A stretch of DNA of 64,000 bases from Sphingobacterium sp. UBA5670. Its GTDB lineage: Bacteria > Bacteroidota > Bacteroidia > Sphingobacteriales > Sphingobacteriaceae. How positions within the stretch are numbered: position 1 is the first letter of the stretch; each line of letters begins with the position of its first letter. The translations under genes and the position numbers were made by a program. The stretch lies in contig NZ_DIIM01000001.1 in NCBI RefSeq assembly GCF_002420705.1, positions 124,001 to 188,000 on the forward strand, in the 5' to 3' direction. The notes beneath the pieces were generated by a model. The model saw only the letters and a list, made by a program, of their open reading frames with translations, did not search any database and was not told where the DNA came from. Shown here in pieces: positions 1-8,963 of this stretch.

Positions 1-202
1 CAAAATGATGCTGTGCTTCATGATAGTGATGTGTACTATCCAAAATTGCCTTTGTGGGAATACAGCCTACATTGGTACAGGTACCACCCAATGTATCATA
101 TTTCTCTACAAGTGCGGTTTTATACCCCAATTGGGCACTGCGAATCGCCGCAACATAGCCGCCTGGGCCAGAGCCTATAACCACTAAATCATAGTGTTCC
201 AT
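1..202 (-). CDS. lpdA: Dihydrolipoyl dehydrogenase, N-terminal part (runs off the left edge)
   Basis: Minus-strand reading from the ATG at 202 gives the N-terminus of an FAD-dependent pyridine nucleotide-disulfide oxidoreductase. The FAD-binding GSGPGGY motif lies at about residues 10-16, and the redox-active cysteine pair is in GGTCTNVGCIPTKA at about residues 39-52. The CxxxxC spacing and the GCIPTK context are those of dihydrolipoyl dehydrogenase (E3 of the pyruvate and 2-oxoglutarate dehydrogenase complexes); mercuric and glutathione reductases share the fold but differ around this motif. About 67 codons are in the window and the rest lies to the left. The 380-bp gap upstream separates it from the divergent OsmC gene. 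Confidence 0.85.
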   Translation of the reverse strand, partial: MEHYDLVVIGSGPGGYVAAIRSAQLGYKTALVEKYDTLGGTCTNVGCIPTKAILDSTHHYHEAQHHF

Positions 203-330
203 ATATAAATTATTTTTAGTTAACTGATTAATTCACATCCAAAACAGGCCTTCCGTTTATCTCCAGAATACCTTCTTTCCAAAAACCTCTTATAAAAACC
301 GTCCTATATGCGCCAATCATAGTATAAAAT

Positions 331-441
331 AAAATACCAAAAGGTATATTTAAAAGCAATAAAATACATCTCATTTGCAGAAATTAAATACACAAATTAA
401 ATTACACACAAATCTACAAATAAAATACCAATCAGTATATT
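331..441. repeat. Two near-identical 20-bp direct repeats in the lpd-osmC intergenic region
   Basis: The AT-rich gap 203-583 between two divergent genes holds two copies of a 20-bp word at 331-350 and 422-441. Both begin AAAATACCAA and end TATATT, and 17 of 20 positions agree. The copies are 91 bp apart. Each contains an imperfect dyad of the ATACC...GGTAT type, clearest in the first copy. A paired operator for a regulator of lpd, osmC or both is the inference. Nothing else coding or structured was seen in the gap. Confidence 0.4.
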
Positions 442-583
442 ATTACAAATAAAAAAAATAGAAGGCTATAAAATAATATAAAAGTCAATTCTAGCGAACA
501 GGCTTTCTACGCATTCTTAAATTCAAGCTATATTTTTTAACTTGTACCTAGATTGGCACAACAAGTCAAATAGCTACTTTTAG

Positions 584-1063
584 ATGAAACAGCATAATTA
601 CACAGCCACCATTGAGTGGACAGGAAATCGCGGCAGTGGCACCGATCACTACAAAAACTATGAAAGAAGCCACCGCATTGTCATTGACGGCAAAGCCGAT
701 ATTGAAGGCTCTTCGGACCCTGCATTTCTCGGAGATCCAACCAAACATAATCCCGAAGATTTATTGTTAAGCTCCCTATCCTCCTGCCATATGTTATGGT
801 ACCTTCATTTCTGCTCAGTCCATAAAATTATTGTGGAAGAATATGTAGACCAGGCAACAGGTATCATGGTCGAGGAAGAAAGTGGAAAAGGCTATTTTAA
901 AGAAGTTACACTAAATCCTGCAGTCTGTGTAAAAGATTCTGCAATGATTGCCCTAGCCATGGAATTACATCAAAAGGCTAACGAATATTGTTTCATTGCC
1001 AATTCTGTAAACTTTCCGGTTTTGCACCGGCCCAAGGTCACTGCGAGCACATCTCAAAGATAA
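584..1063 (+). CDS. OsmC/Ohr family protein
   Basis: This 159-residue protein has the OsmC fold signature. One cysteine lies in SLSSCHMLWYL (Cys68) and the second in HQKANEYCFIANSVNFPV (Cys136). These are the two reactive cysteines with which OsmC/Ohr proteins reduce organic peroxides through a dithiol mechanism in the cytoplasm. The length is slightly above the usual 135-145 residues. The Cys68 context resembles the OsmC/YhfA branch more than classical Ohr. The divergent neighbour is lpd, whose product supplies the lipoyl-dependent electron path known to recycle Ohr in other bacteria, so the pairing is suggestive. The substrate cannot be set from sequence. Confidence 0.8.
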   Translation: MKQHNYTATIEWTGNRGSGTDHYKNYERSHRIVIDGKADIEGSSDPAFLGDPTKHNPEDLLLSSLSSCHMLWYLHFCSVHKIIVEEYVDQATGIMVEEESGKGYFKEVTLNPAVCVKDSAMIALAMELHQKANEYCFIANSVNFPVLHRPKVTASTSQR

Positions 1064-1101
1064 TGAAATTAACTCCTCCAAATGATCTCGAACGGCCAAT
1101 C

Positions 1102-1800
1102 CTATTTATTCGCTAGCCGCTCTTGCAATTCCCTGCGAAAAGTAATACCAACAGGTATTGATGTATTATTGATCTGCACCATTCCATGTTCATACTTACT
1201 GACCTTATTGATTGAGGCAATATAAGACTTGTGAATACGAATAAATTTTGATGCCGGCACCTGTGTGAGAATTTGCTGTGTGGTACTTGCCGTTAAAAAA
1301 GTCTGGTTTGGGGTGACGATTTTCACATAATTGCCAAAGCTCTGGATAAAATCAATCTGGGATAATTTAACATCTATAACACGTCCATCCATCCGGATAC
1401 TGATGGATTTTGGTTCGTCCTCCTGTGGAGTCACGACCGTATTATTATAGGACAGAAAACGTTGCACGGCTTTAAAAAACCTGGGAAATGAGATCGGTTT
1501 AAGCAAGTAATCGACAACGCCATAATCATAGCTCTCCAGTGCATATTCGGAATAAGCGGTTGTCAAAATAGTTTTGGGCGGGTTATCCAGCATTTTCAGA
1601 AACTCTATCCCATTTATTTCAGGCATTTCAATATCCAAAAAAATTAAATCAACTTTGTTCTCCCGAAGAAACTCCAATGCCTCAAATGCATTATAACACT
1701 GGGCGACCAACTGCAAATTAGCACTTCTTTCAATATAATTTACCAGTACATAATGTGCGGCAGGTTCATCATCGACTACGATACAGCTATTTTTATTCAT
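1102..1800 (-). CDS. LytTR-family response regulator
   Basis: This 232-residue protein has an N-terminal receiver domain (about 5-120) with the acidic pair Asp10-Asp11, phosphoacceptor Asp56 in LIFLDIEMP and the conserved lysine in YLLKPI. A C-terminal LytTR DNA-binding domain (about 130-230) follows, recognisable from IRMDGRVIDVKLSQIDFIQS and the IHKSYIASINKV segment. It is translated 3 bp after the histidine kinase stop and forms a LytS/LytR-type pair with it. LytTR regulators bind paired imperfect direct repeats. Such repeats lie in the divergent promoter region upstream of the efflux operon at 2985, the likely target. Confidence 0.9.
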   Translation of the reverse strand: MNKNSCIVVDDEPAAHYVLVNYIERSANLQLVAQCYNAFEALEFLRENKVDLIFLDIEMPEINGIEFLKMLDNPPKTILTTAYSEYALESYDYGVVDYLLKPISFPRFFKAVQRFLSYNNTVVTPQEDEPKSISIRMDGRVIDVKLSQIDFIQSFGNYVKIVTPNQTFLTASTTQQILTQVPASKFIRIHKSYIASINKVSKYEHGMVQINNTSIPVGITFRRELQERLANK

Positions 1801-1803
1801 TGT

Positions 1804-2814
1804 TTAAAGATTGATAACCAATGACACTTCATACTCCTCTTTCTTGGAATTTGTGGTTAACTTATACCGATTAGGATACAAAAGCTTTAATCGTGCCATC
1901 GTATTTTCCAAACCTATTTTTGCCGAAAACACATTCCTTTTCTTAACAGGAACAGAATTCCGTACATGCAAATATAAGTTCCCTTTTTCAATCTTGATGG
2001 AAATATGTACAAAACAATCTTCGATACTGCACGTTCCGTGTTTAAAAGCATTTTCAACGAAAGTGATTAATAGCATAGGAGCAATCTGATAATTGATATC
2101 CTCCTCTTTTTGATAGTCAAACTCAATTTTGGTCCGATAGCCTAGTCGTTCCCGTTCTAACTCGATATAACTGGAGATAAAATCAATTTCATCGTCCATA
2201 GAAACAAATTCCCGGTCGCTGCTTTCCATCTGATAGCGAAGAAGCTGAGAAACTTTGATAATCAATTCGGAAGTACGTTCTGGATACTTCAGATTAATAC
2301 CGTAAATGGTATTTAAGGTATTAAACAGAAAATGTGGGTTAAGCTGCTTTTTTAAATGGGACAGTTGAGTCTGATTTGAAAGTAGCTCACGTCTGGTCTT
2401 CAAACGCTGAAAACGGTAAAATTCGATAAATTGAATACTTCCCAAAATACAGATCAAGGATCCCAATAATACACCAAATTGATAATGGAAAGTTTTCTGA
2501 ACAAGATTTTTATAAAGAAAACAATTTTTGTAGATCACGTTATCTGTCAACTCTTTTAATATCAGTGCAAATACCAAGAGTATTGCCACGGAAGCCATAA
2601 TATACAACAGCGGTTTATTTTTTTTCAGCAGCAAGGGCAATAGGAAAAATCGATTCAATTGCGCATGCGCGTAAAGGATCAAGAAATAGAACACTCCCAT
2701 CAAAAAAACCTTCCAGCTCAGGATCAAAATCCAATCGTTCAAAGTAAAGAGGATAAACGAAAAGATCAATAGGAGGGCCTCCTGTATGATCTTGTTCTCC
2801 AAAACCTTTCTCAT
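1804..2814 (-). CDS. LytS-type sensor histidine kinase
   Basis: This 336-residue membrane kinase has about four hydrophobic helices (roughly 12-33, 36-60, 68-88, 112-130). The His_kinase (PF06580) domain follows, with phosphoacceptor His161 in KKQLNPHFLFNTLNTIYG and the N box around Asn255 in FVENAFKHG. There is no periplasmic sensor domain of note, so the signal is probably sensed in the membrane. It is the first gene of a two-gene operon with the LytTR regulator and is transcribed away from the RND efflux genes. Confidence 0.9.
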   Translation of the reverse strand: MRKVLENKIIQEALLLIFSFILFTLNDWILILSWKVFLMGVFYFLILYAHAQLNRFFLLPLLLKKNKPLLYIMASVAILLVFALILKELTDNVIYKNCFLYKNLVQKTFHYQFGVLLGSLICILGSIQFIEFYRFQRLKTRRELLSNQTQLSHLKKQLNPHFLFNTLNTIYGINLKYPERTSELIIKVSQLLRYQMESSDREFVSMDDEIDFISSYIELERERLGYRTKIEFDYQKEEDINYQIAPMLLITFVENAFKHGTCSIEDCFVHISIKIEKGNLYLHVRNSVPVKKRNVFSAKIGLENTMARLKLLYPNRYKLTTNSKKEEYEVSLVINL

Positions 2815-2878
2815 AATCCTTTTTTTGTTAAAATTCTGTTACAAAGTAAAAGTTTTATGTTTATAACAGCAGAAAAAT

Positions 2879-2928
2879 AAATGACGAATTAAATTGGTCA
2901 TTTTTAAACGGCATAGATCATTTTAAAC
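2879..2928. promoter_or_regulatory. Repeated GTCAT motifs in the divergent LytSR/efflux promoter region
   Basis: Two similar words, GTCATTTTTAAAC at 2897-2909 and ATCATTTTAAAC at 2917-2928, are repeated in the same orientation 20 bp apart. An AAATGAC word at 2879-2885 forms an inverted repeat with the first, and another GTCAT lies near 2945. LytTR regulators bind direct repeats about two helical turns apart, so this is a candidate operator for the adjacent regulator. A weak -7 box (TATCTTCG, 2953-2960) would place a start site about 20 bp before the tolC ATG. Confidence 0.4.
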
Positions 2929-2984
2929 AAACGTCGCAGCTTAGGTCATCACTATCTTCGTGTCCATAAAATGATATATAACCT

Positions 2985-4373
2985 ATGCTGAAATTGAATT
3001 TAGTGTTGTCATTGGCTGTATCACTTGCAAGCTCCATTTCCTTCGCCCAGACGCTCACGCTCCGCGATGCTGTAGAACAGGGGCTTGCGAATTATGGGAA
3101 TATCAAGGCAAAGGAATATTATCTTCAGTCTTCCCTACAGACCAATGAACAAGTCAAACGCGACTTTTGGCCCAACCTGAACATCGTAGCCCAACAGGAT
3201 TATGGTACAGTTAATGGACAAAATGGTCCGCTGTATGGATTCGGCGGATTGGGTGTAGCTTCTTCAGGAGCTCCTCTCCCCGAACAAAATTGGAATGCCG
3301 CATTTGGTGCGCTTTACTTAGCCAATGTCAATTGGGATATCTACACCTTTGGACGAAAAAAAGAACGTATCGAATTGGCTAAATCAGACAGCAAGCGATT
3401 GCAAGCCGACCTTGGACAGGAGCAATTCCAGCATAAGGTCAAAATTGCAGCAGCCTACCTGAATTTATTGGCCAGCCAAAGACTGGAAAAAAATCAGCAG
3501 ATGAACCTCGATCGTGCACTGGTCTTTTTAAATATCGCTGCCACAAAAGTAAAAAATGGCATTTTACCCGGAGTAGATTCAACTTTAGCCTCTGCCGAAG
3601 TTTCACGCGCAAAAATCAGCCTCAATCAGGCCCGCGAAAATGTCAAAGAACAAAATAACAAGCTGACGGTATTAATGGGAATTCCGGCAAAAGACCTGCA
3701 GATAGATACTGTTCTTGTTCAGAAAACACCCCTGCAGCTAACTCCTCTTTCAACAAATTTGATAGCGAGTAATCCCATTTTGCAATTTTATAAAAGTAAA
3801 ATTGACCTTGGTGAACAGCAATTGCGGCTATCTGGCAAAGAATATCTGCCCACTGTAACCGCATTTGGTGTATTTCAAACAAGAGGGTCTGGTTTCAAAA
3901 GCGAATACACCTCCGATTTACAGGCTTACACATCAAATTACTGGCAGGGAATACGCCCTAACCGTCAAAATTATCTTTTGGGATTAGGCATCAACTGGAA
4001 TTTAACTTCGATTGCGCGTATCAATAAAAAAATCAGTGCACAACGCTACACAAATGATGCCCTGCGAGAAGAATACCAAACAGCCGAAGCACGATTGACT
4101 GCGCAGCTGGATGCCGCAGATGTTAAAATCCAATTGGCCAGAAAAAGCGATGTGGAAGCTCCGAGACAAGTTTCAGCAGCCCAACAGGCCTACAATCAAA
4201 AAATGACAATGTATAAAAATGGTCTAGCTACACTTGTCGATGTTACCCAGACCCTTTATACACTCAATAGAGCCGAAACTGATCGCGAGATCGTCCACAT
4301 CAATCTTTGGCAGTCGCTTTTGCTAAAAGCTGCGGCAGCAGGAGATTTTGATATTTTCAATAAAGAACTATAA
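2985..4373 (+). CDS. TolC-family outer membrane efflux protein
   Basis: This 462-residue protein has a signal peptide ending near SFAQ at residue 22, then two outer-membrane-efflux-protein repeats rich in heptad alanine/leucine helices (for example QARENVKEQNNKLTVLMGIP and QAYNQKMTMYKNGLATLVDV). It forms the outer-membrane trimeric tunnel of a tripartite pump. It is the first gene of an operon with the RND permease (10-bp gap) and the adaptor. Substrates of such HAE-type pumps are usually drugs, dyes or detergents; nothing here is more specific. Confidence 0.9.
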   Translation: MLKLNLVLSLAVSLASSISFAQTLTLRDAVEQGLANYGNIKAKEYYLQSSLQTNEQVKRDFWPNLNIVAQQDYGTVNGQNGPLYGFGGLGVASSGAPLPEQNWNAAFGALYLANVNWDIYTFGRKKERIELAKSDSKRLQADLGQEQFQHKVKIAAAYLNLLASQRLEKNQQMNLDRALVFLNIAATKVKNGILPGVDSTLASAEVSRAKISLNQARENVKEQNNKLTVLMGIPAKDLQIDTVLVQKTPLQLTPLSTNLIASNPILQFYKSKIDLGEQQLRLSGKEYLPTVTAFGVFQTRGSGFKSEYTSDLQAYTSNYWQGIRPNRQNYLLGLGINWNLTSIARINKKISAQRYTNDALREEYQTAEARLTAQLDAADVKIQLARKSDVEAPRQVSAAQQAYNQKMTMYKNGLATLVDVTQTLYTLNRAETDREIVHINLWQSLLLKAAAAGDFDIFNKEL

Positions 4374-4383
4374 ATAACATTCC

Positions 4384-7300
4384 ATGAATTTAATACGTTT
4401 TGCCCTACGCAAGCCAATATCTATCCTCGTACTCGTATTGGGACTTATTGTCTTTGGCATAGGTGCCGTTCGATCGATCAAGGTGGATATTCTGCCGAAA
4501 ATGAACCTTCCGGTTATTTATATTGCCCACCCATTTGGCGGCTACTCGCCAGATCAAATGGAATCTTATTTTGCCAAAAACTACGTCAATATCCTTCTTT
4601 TTGCCAATGGGGTCAAATCCATTGAAACCAAAAATATCCAAGGGCTGACCTTAATGAAAGTATCTTATTACGAAGATACCAACATGGCGCAGGCAGCAGC
4701 CGAGCTCAGTGCCTTGGCCAACCGGATCCAGGCCTCCTTTCCTCCAGGCTCACAACCGCCTTTCATTATCCGGTTTGATGCTTCGTCGCTTCCTGTAGGT
4801 CAGCTGGTATTGAGCAGCAATAAGCGTTCAAATAATGAACTGCAAGATCTTGCCAATGTATATGTCCGTGCATCGTTTACGTCGATCCCCGGTCTATTGT
4901 CTCCTCCTCCTTTTGGGGGAAGTCCACGCACGATTGAGGTAAACGTTGACCCAGACTTAATGCGGAGCCACAATATGACGCCCGATCAAGTCGTAGAAGC
5001 CTTACGTCTCAACAACCAGACTGCACCCGCTGGAAACGTACGTATTCAGGATAAAAATTATATTACTCCAACCAACAACACCATTAAGGAGGTCAAAGAT
5101 TTTGAGAAAATTCCGCTGTTTAAAGGCGGTGTACAAAATCTTTACCTGGGTGATATCGCTACAGTAAAGGATGGAGCCGATGTGACCGCTGGATATGCAC
5201 TGGTCAACGGCAAGCGCTCTGTATACGTTAGTATTGCCAAAGCCGGAGATGCCTCAACCTGGGAAGTCGTTCAAAATTTAAAAGCGGCACTCCCAAAAAT
5301 TCAGGAGAATTTACCCGATGACGTCAAACTATCCTACGAATTCGATCAATCCGTATATGTCATCAATTCCGTAAAAAGTTTAATTACCGAAGGTGCCATT
5401 GGCGCTATCCTTACCGGGTTAATGGTTCTCTTATTTTTAGGAGATCGAAGAGCTGCCCTTATCGTTATCCTAACCATTCCGATATCCGTTATCTCGGGGG
5501 TTCTCTTCCTCAAACTCTTCGGGCAGACCATCAACCTCATGTCCCTGAGCGGACTGGCCCTAGCCATAGGTATCCTGGTTGACGAAAGTACGGTGACGAT
5601 AGAAAATATACATCAGCATCTGGACATGGGCAAACCCAAAGCCTTGGCTATTTGGGATGCTTGTAAGGAAATTGCCTTACCTAAATTATTGATTCTACTC
5701 TGTATACTAGCCGTGTTTGCTCCGGCATTTACAATGACAGGAATTCCAGGATCATTGTTTCTTCCCCTGGCTTTGTCCATTGGATTTTCAATGATCATAT
5801 CCTTTCTTCTTTCGCAGACTTTCGTTCCCATCATGGCAAACTGGCTCATGAAAGATCATGCGCATAAAGCTCCACATGCGACCGAACCGAAAGGCTTGAA
5901 TGCAGACGAAGTCCAATTTGCCGCATCCGGATTGACCGTAGAATCCGAACAGGATACCCTAAATCAGAAAAAACTATTGGTGGAACGGGAAGACTTTAAC
6001 AACGATGGAAAGGTCAGTATTTTTGAACGGTTCAGAAACAGATTCATGAAAATGATCGATCGTCTATTCAAAAGAAAGAAAACCATTACTGTAGTGTATC
6101 TGCTTGGAGCAATAAGTCTTGTTGTTATTTTACTTTCAACAATCGGCCAGGATGTATTTCCGAAAGTCAATTCGAGTCAGTTCCAAATGCGTCTTCGTGC
6201 CGCGGAAGGTACACGTATCGAACGTACCGAAGAAAAAGCAAAACTGGCGCTTGCCGAACTGGAAAAACTAGTCGGGAAAGAACATATTAGCATATCTTCG
6301 GTCTATATCGGACAGCATCCCGGACAATTTTCCGTATCACCGATCTATCTTTTTATGGCTGGTCCACATGAAGCTGTTTTCCAGATTGCTCTTAAAGACT
6401 ACCATCACGATATGGACAGTTTCCGTGATGAATATCGGAAACGTCTGAAAGCAGCAGTTCCCGATGTACAGGTATCCTTTGAACCGATCGAACTTACAGA
6501 TAAAGTATTAAGTCAGGGATCGCCTACTCCTATTGAAGTTCGGATCGCTGGAAAAAACAAAAAGAACAACGAGAAGTACGCTGGTAAATTGATTGAAGAG
6601 TTAAAAACAATCCCTTACTTTAGGGATGTGCAACTGGCCCAGTCCATTAAATATCCTTCGTACGATATTAAGATAGACCGCGTCAGGGCCGCACAATTGG
6701 GTATCGACCTAAGCGAAGTAACACGATCGCTTATCGCTTCCACTTCTTCTTCGCGTTATACTGAAAAAAATACCTGGATCGATGAAAAGGCAGGTCTCTC
6801 CTATAACGTCCAAGTTCAGGTTCCCATCGATAAAATGAAAGATGAGAAAGAAATCGGTGAAATCCCATTGTTGAAAAATTCAGCGCGGCCAATTCTGAGC
6901 GACGTCGCAACGATCACACCGTCCTTCACCTATGGTGAAAACGACAATTTAGGTGCAATGCCCTATGTGTCAGTTACGGCAAATATTGATCATACAGATT
7001 TAAAAACGGCTTCCAAAGATGTACAGCGTAGTATCAAAGCCCTCGGTGAACTTCCTCGCGGCTTGTCGATCGAGCAAATAGGACTTGGAAAAGTATTGTC
7101 AGAGACCATGAGCAGCCTCGAATCGGGCCTTGCTGTAGCTATCATCGTCATATTTTTGATGCTATCGGCTAACTTTCAATCGTTCAAAGTTTCTATGGTT
7201 GTGCTTACCACAGTTCCTGCAGTTGTGCTGGGGTCATTGATTTTGCTATTGTTGACCGGATCTACCCTCAACTTGCAGTCCTACATGGGGATTATCATGT

Positions 7301-7674
7301 CGGTGGGTGTTTCCATCGCGAACGCCGTTTTGCTCATCACCAATGCCGAACATATCCGCCGGCATCATGGGGACGCTCTGGCTGCAGCCCGTGAGGCAGC
7401 ATCCTTAAGACTTCGGCCAATTATCATGACCAGTTTAGCCATGATTGTAGGGATGCTCCCTATGGCCATAGGCCATGGTGAAGGGGGAGAACAAGTTTCG
7501 CCGCTGGGCCGGGCCGTAATCGGAGGTTTACTATTTTCGACATTCGCTGTATTGGTCATTCTACCCCTTATATTTGCTTGGGCGCAAGAAAAAAGCAGTA
7601 CACAATCGATATCATTAGATCCTGAAGACAAAGAAAGTAAACACTATATTGCCGCATTAAAACCTTTATCGTAA
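4384..7674 (+). CDS. RND (HAE-type) efflux permease with a cytoplasmic EF-hand-like loop
   Basis: This 1096-residue inner-membrane proton/drug antiporter has the two-fold RND layout. TM1 lies near residues 9-29, there is a first large periplasmic loop, and the TM2-TM6 block lies around 330-490. The TM4 segment GILVDESTVTIENI carries the acidic proton-relay residues. A second half from about residue 563 repeats the pattern. The loop between TM6 and TM7 is longer than usual and hydrophilic. Its residues 537-548 (DFNNDGKVSIFE) match the 12-residue EF-hand loop, with acidic or amide ligands at positions 1, 3 and 5, Gly at 6, Val at 8, Ser at 9 and Glu at 12. Calcium binding is inference. Partners are the flanking TolC and adaptor. 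Confidence 0.92.
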   Translation: MNLIRFALRKPISILVLVLGLIVFGIGAVRSIKVDILPKMNLPVIYIAHPFGGYSPDQMESYFAKNYVNILLFANGVKSIETKNIQGLTLMKVSYYEDTNMAQAAAELSALANRIQASFPPGSQPPFIIRFDASSLPVGQLVLSSNKRSNNELQDLANVYVRASFTSIPGLLSPPPFGGSPRTIEVNVDPDLMRSHNMTPDQVVEALRLNNQTAPAGNVRIQDKNYITPTNNTIKEVKDFEKIPLFKGGVQNLYLGDIATVKDGADVTAGYALVNGKRSVYVSIAKAGDASTWEVVQNLKAALPKIQENLPDDVKLSYEFDQSVYVINSVKSLITEGAIGAILTGLMVLLFLGDRRAALIVILTIPISVISGVLFLKLFGQTINLMSLSGLALAIGILVDESTVTIENIHQHLDMGKPKALAIWDACKEIALPKLLILLCILAVFAPAFTMTGIPGSLFLPLALSIGFSMIISFLLSQTFVPIMANWLMKDHAHKAPHATEPKGLNADEVQFAASGLTVESEQDTLNQKKLLVEREDFNNDGKVSIFERFRNRFMKMIDRLFKRKKTITVVYLLGAISLVVILLSTIGQDVFPKVNSSQFQMRLRAAEGTRIERTEEKAKLALAELEKLVGKEHISISSVYIGQHPGQFSVSPIYLFMAGPHEAVFQIALKDYHHDMDSFRDEYRKRLKAAVPDVQVSFEPIELTDKVLSQGSPTPIEVRIAGKNKKNNEKYAGKLIEELKTIPYFRDVQLAQSIKYPSYDIKIDRVRAAQLGIDLSEVTRSLIASTSSSRYTEKNTWIDEKAGLSYNVQVQVPIDKMKDEKEIGEIPLLKNSARPILSDVATITPSFTYGENDNLGAMPYVSVTANIDHTDLKTASKDVQRSIKALGELPRGLSIEQIGLGKVLSETMSSLESGLAVAIIVIFLMLSANFQSFKVSMVVLTTVPAVVLGSLILLLLTGSTLNLQSYMGIIMSVGVSIANAVLLITNAEHIRRHHGDALAAAREAASLRLRPIIMTSLAMIVGMLPMAIGHGEGGEQVSPLGRAVIGGLLFSTFAVLVILPLIFAWAQEKSSTQSISLDPEDKESKHYIAALKPLS

Positions 7675-7695
7675 AAGCAGTATAATCTATAAAAT

Positions 7696-8793
7696 ATGAA
7701 AAATAATCTGTTCAAAATATTATCTATCGCCGGTCTGATCGCATCCTTAACAGGATGCCATTCGGCTGCCGAGGAAAATGCAAAAAAAGAGGCTCCAGAG
7801 GCCGCAGCCCCAGTGATGGAAACATTTGCTCCCACCAAACAAAAACTAACAAATAAAATGCAGATCCCCGGGGAAATAAGTGGATTTCAACAGGTGGAGA
7901 TTTATGCCAAGGTCAGCAGCTATGTCAAGAGTCTGAATGTAGACATCGGAAGTAAAGTACATACCGGCCAATTGTTGGCTGTGCTGGAAGCTCCAGAATT
8001 AAGCTCGCAGCTTGCTGCAGCAAAATCGCGGTTGAAATCACAAGAGGCGGTCTATATGGCAACCAAAAGCACCTACGACAGACTCTTTGAAACCAGCAAA
8101 GTCGAAGGAACTGTGGCCAGACTCGATCTAGAGGTGGCCGAAGCGAAAAAGAATGCCGATTTTGCACAATACCAAGCAGCGAAAAGCGCGTACGCCGAAG
8201 TACAGAACTTATTGAATTATCTGGAAATAAGAGCACCGTTCGACGGTATCATCGCAACAAGAAATGTCAATCAAGGTGCCTACGTCGGGCCCGCTGGACG
8301 TGGCTCGGAGATGCCGATCATGACCATTCAACAACAACGTAAACTCAGATTAGCGGTAGCCGTTCCAGAACAATATTCCGGTTTTTTAGCGGAAAACCAA
8401 CCCTTGCAATTTACGGTTAAGTCATTGCCAGGGCAAACCTTTTCGGGCAAGATTGCACGCAAGTCGGGAGCCCTAGATAGCAGGCTCAGATCTGAAAGAG
8501 TAGAAATTGACATTATCAATACGGACAACAAGTTATTACCGGGCATGGTCGCAGAGGTTGAATTGCCTTTAACCTCCCAAGACAGTACGTTTGTAGTTCC
8601 GAAATCAGCTGTATTTACATCCGGTGAAGGGAGTTTCGTGATTGCTGTCGTTGATAGCAAAACACAACGTATTCCTGTACAGAAAGGACGCAGCATAGAT
8701 GGTCAAATCGAAATATTTGGTGATTTAAAAAAGGAGAGCAGATTGATCAGCAAAGCGGACGAAGAGATTTTAGATGGTACATCGGTCAAATAA
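7696..8793 (+). CDS. RND periplasmic adaptor (membrane fusion protein), lipoprotein
   Basis: This 365-residue protein has a lipobox LTGC at residues 18-21, so it is anchored to the inner membrane by a lipidated cysteine. It shows the barrel-sandwich/lipoyl half-motifs (AKVSSYVKSLNVDIGSKVHTGQLLAVLEAPEL and IRAPFDGIIATRNVNQGAYV) either side of a coiled-coil hairpin (about 105-170). A beta-barrel and membrane-proximal domain follow. It links the RND pump to the TolC tunnel. It starts 21 bp after the pump and is followed by a strong terminator, so it is the last gene of the operon. Confidence 0.9.
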   Translation: MKNNLFKILSIAGLIASLTGCHSAAEENAKKEAPEAAAPVMETFAPTKQKLTNKMQIPGEISGFQQVEIYAKVSSYVKSLNVDIGSKVHTGQLLAVLEAPELSSQLAAAKSRLKSQEAVYMATKSTYDRLFETSKVEGTVARLDLEVAEAKKNADFAQYQAAKSAYAEVQNLLNYLEIRAPFDGIIATRNVNQGAYVGPAGRGSEMPIMTIQQQRKLRLAVAVPEQYSGFLAENQPLQFTVKSLPGQTFSGKIARKSGALDSRLRSERVEIDIINTDNKLLPGMVAEVELPLTSQDSTFVVPKSAVFTSGEGSFVIAVVDSKTQRIPVQKGRSIDGQIEIFGDLKKESRLISKADEEILDGTSVK

Positions 8794-8830
8794 GACGCTA
8801 ATGAATTTAAAGGCTTCATCCATAATAAGA

Positions 8831-8861
8831 ACCGAACCCGACTCTATCGGGTTCGGTTTTT
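8831..8861 (+). terminator. Rho-independent terminator of the efflux operon
   Basis: An 11-bp perfect stem (ACCGAACCCGA with its complement) closes a 5-nt loop and is followed by a run of T, 38 bp after the adaptor stop codon. Confidence 0.9.
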
Positions 8862-8963
8862 ATTTTCTTTAAAATACCCATAAATTTAAACGGCTGTACG
8901 AATCCAAAAAACGGGAGCACCTTTCTTATTGGTCAGTCTAGCTATCATCGCTGAGCTTGGATG

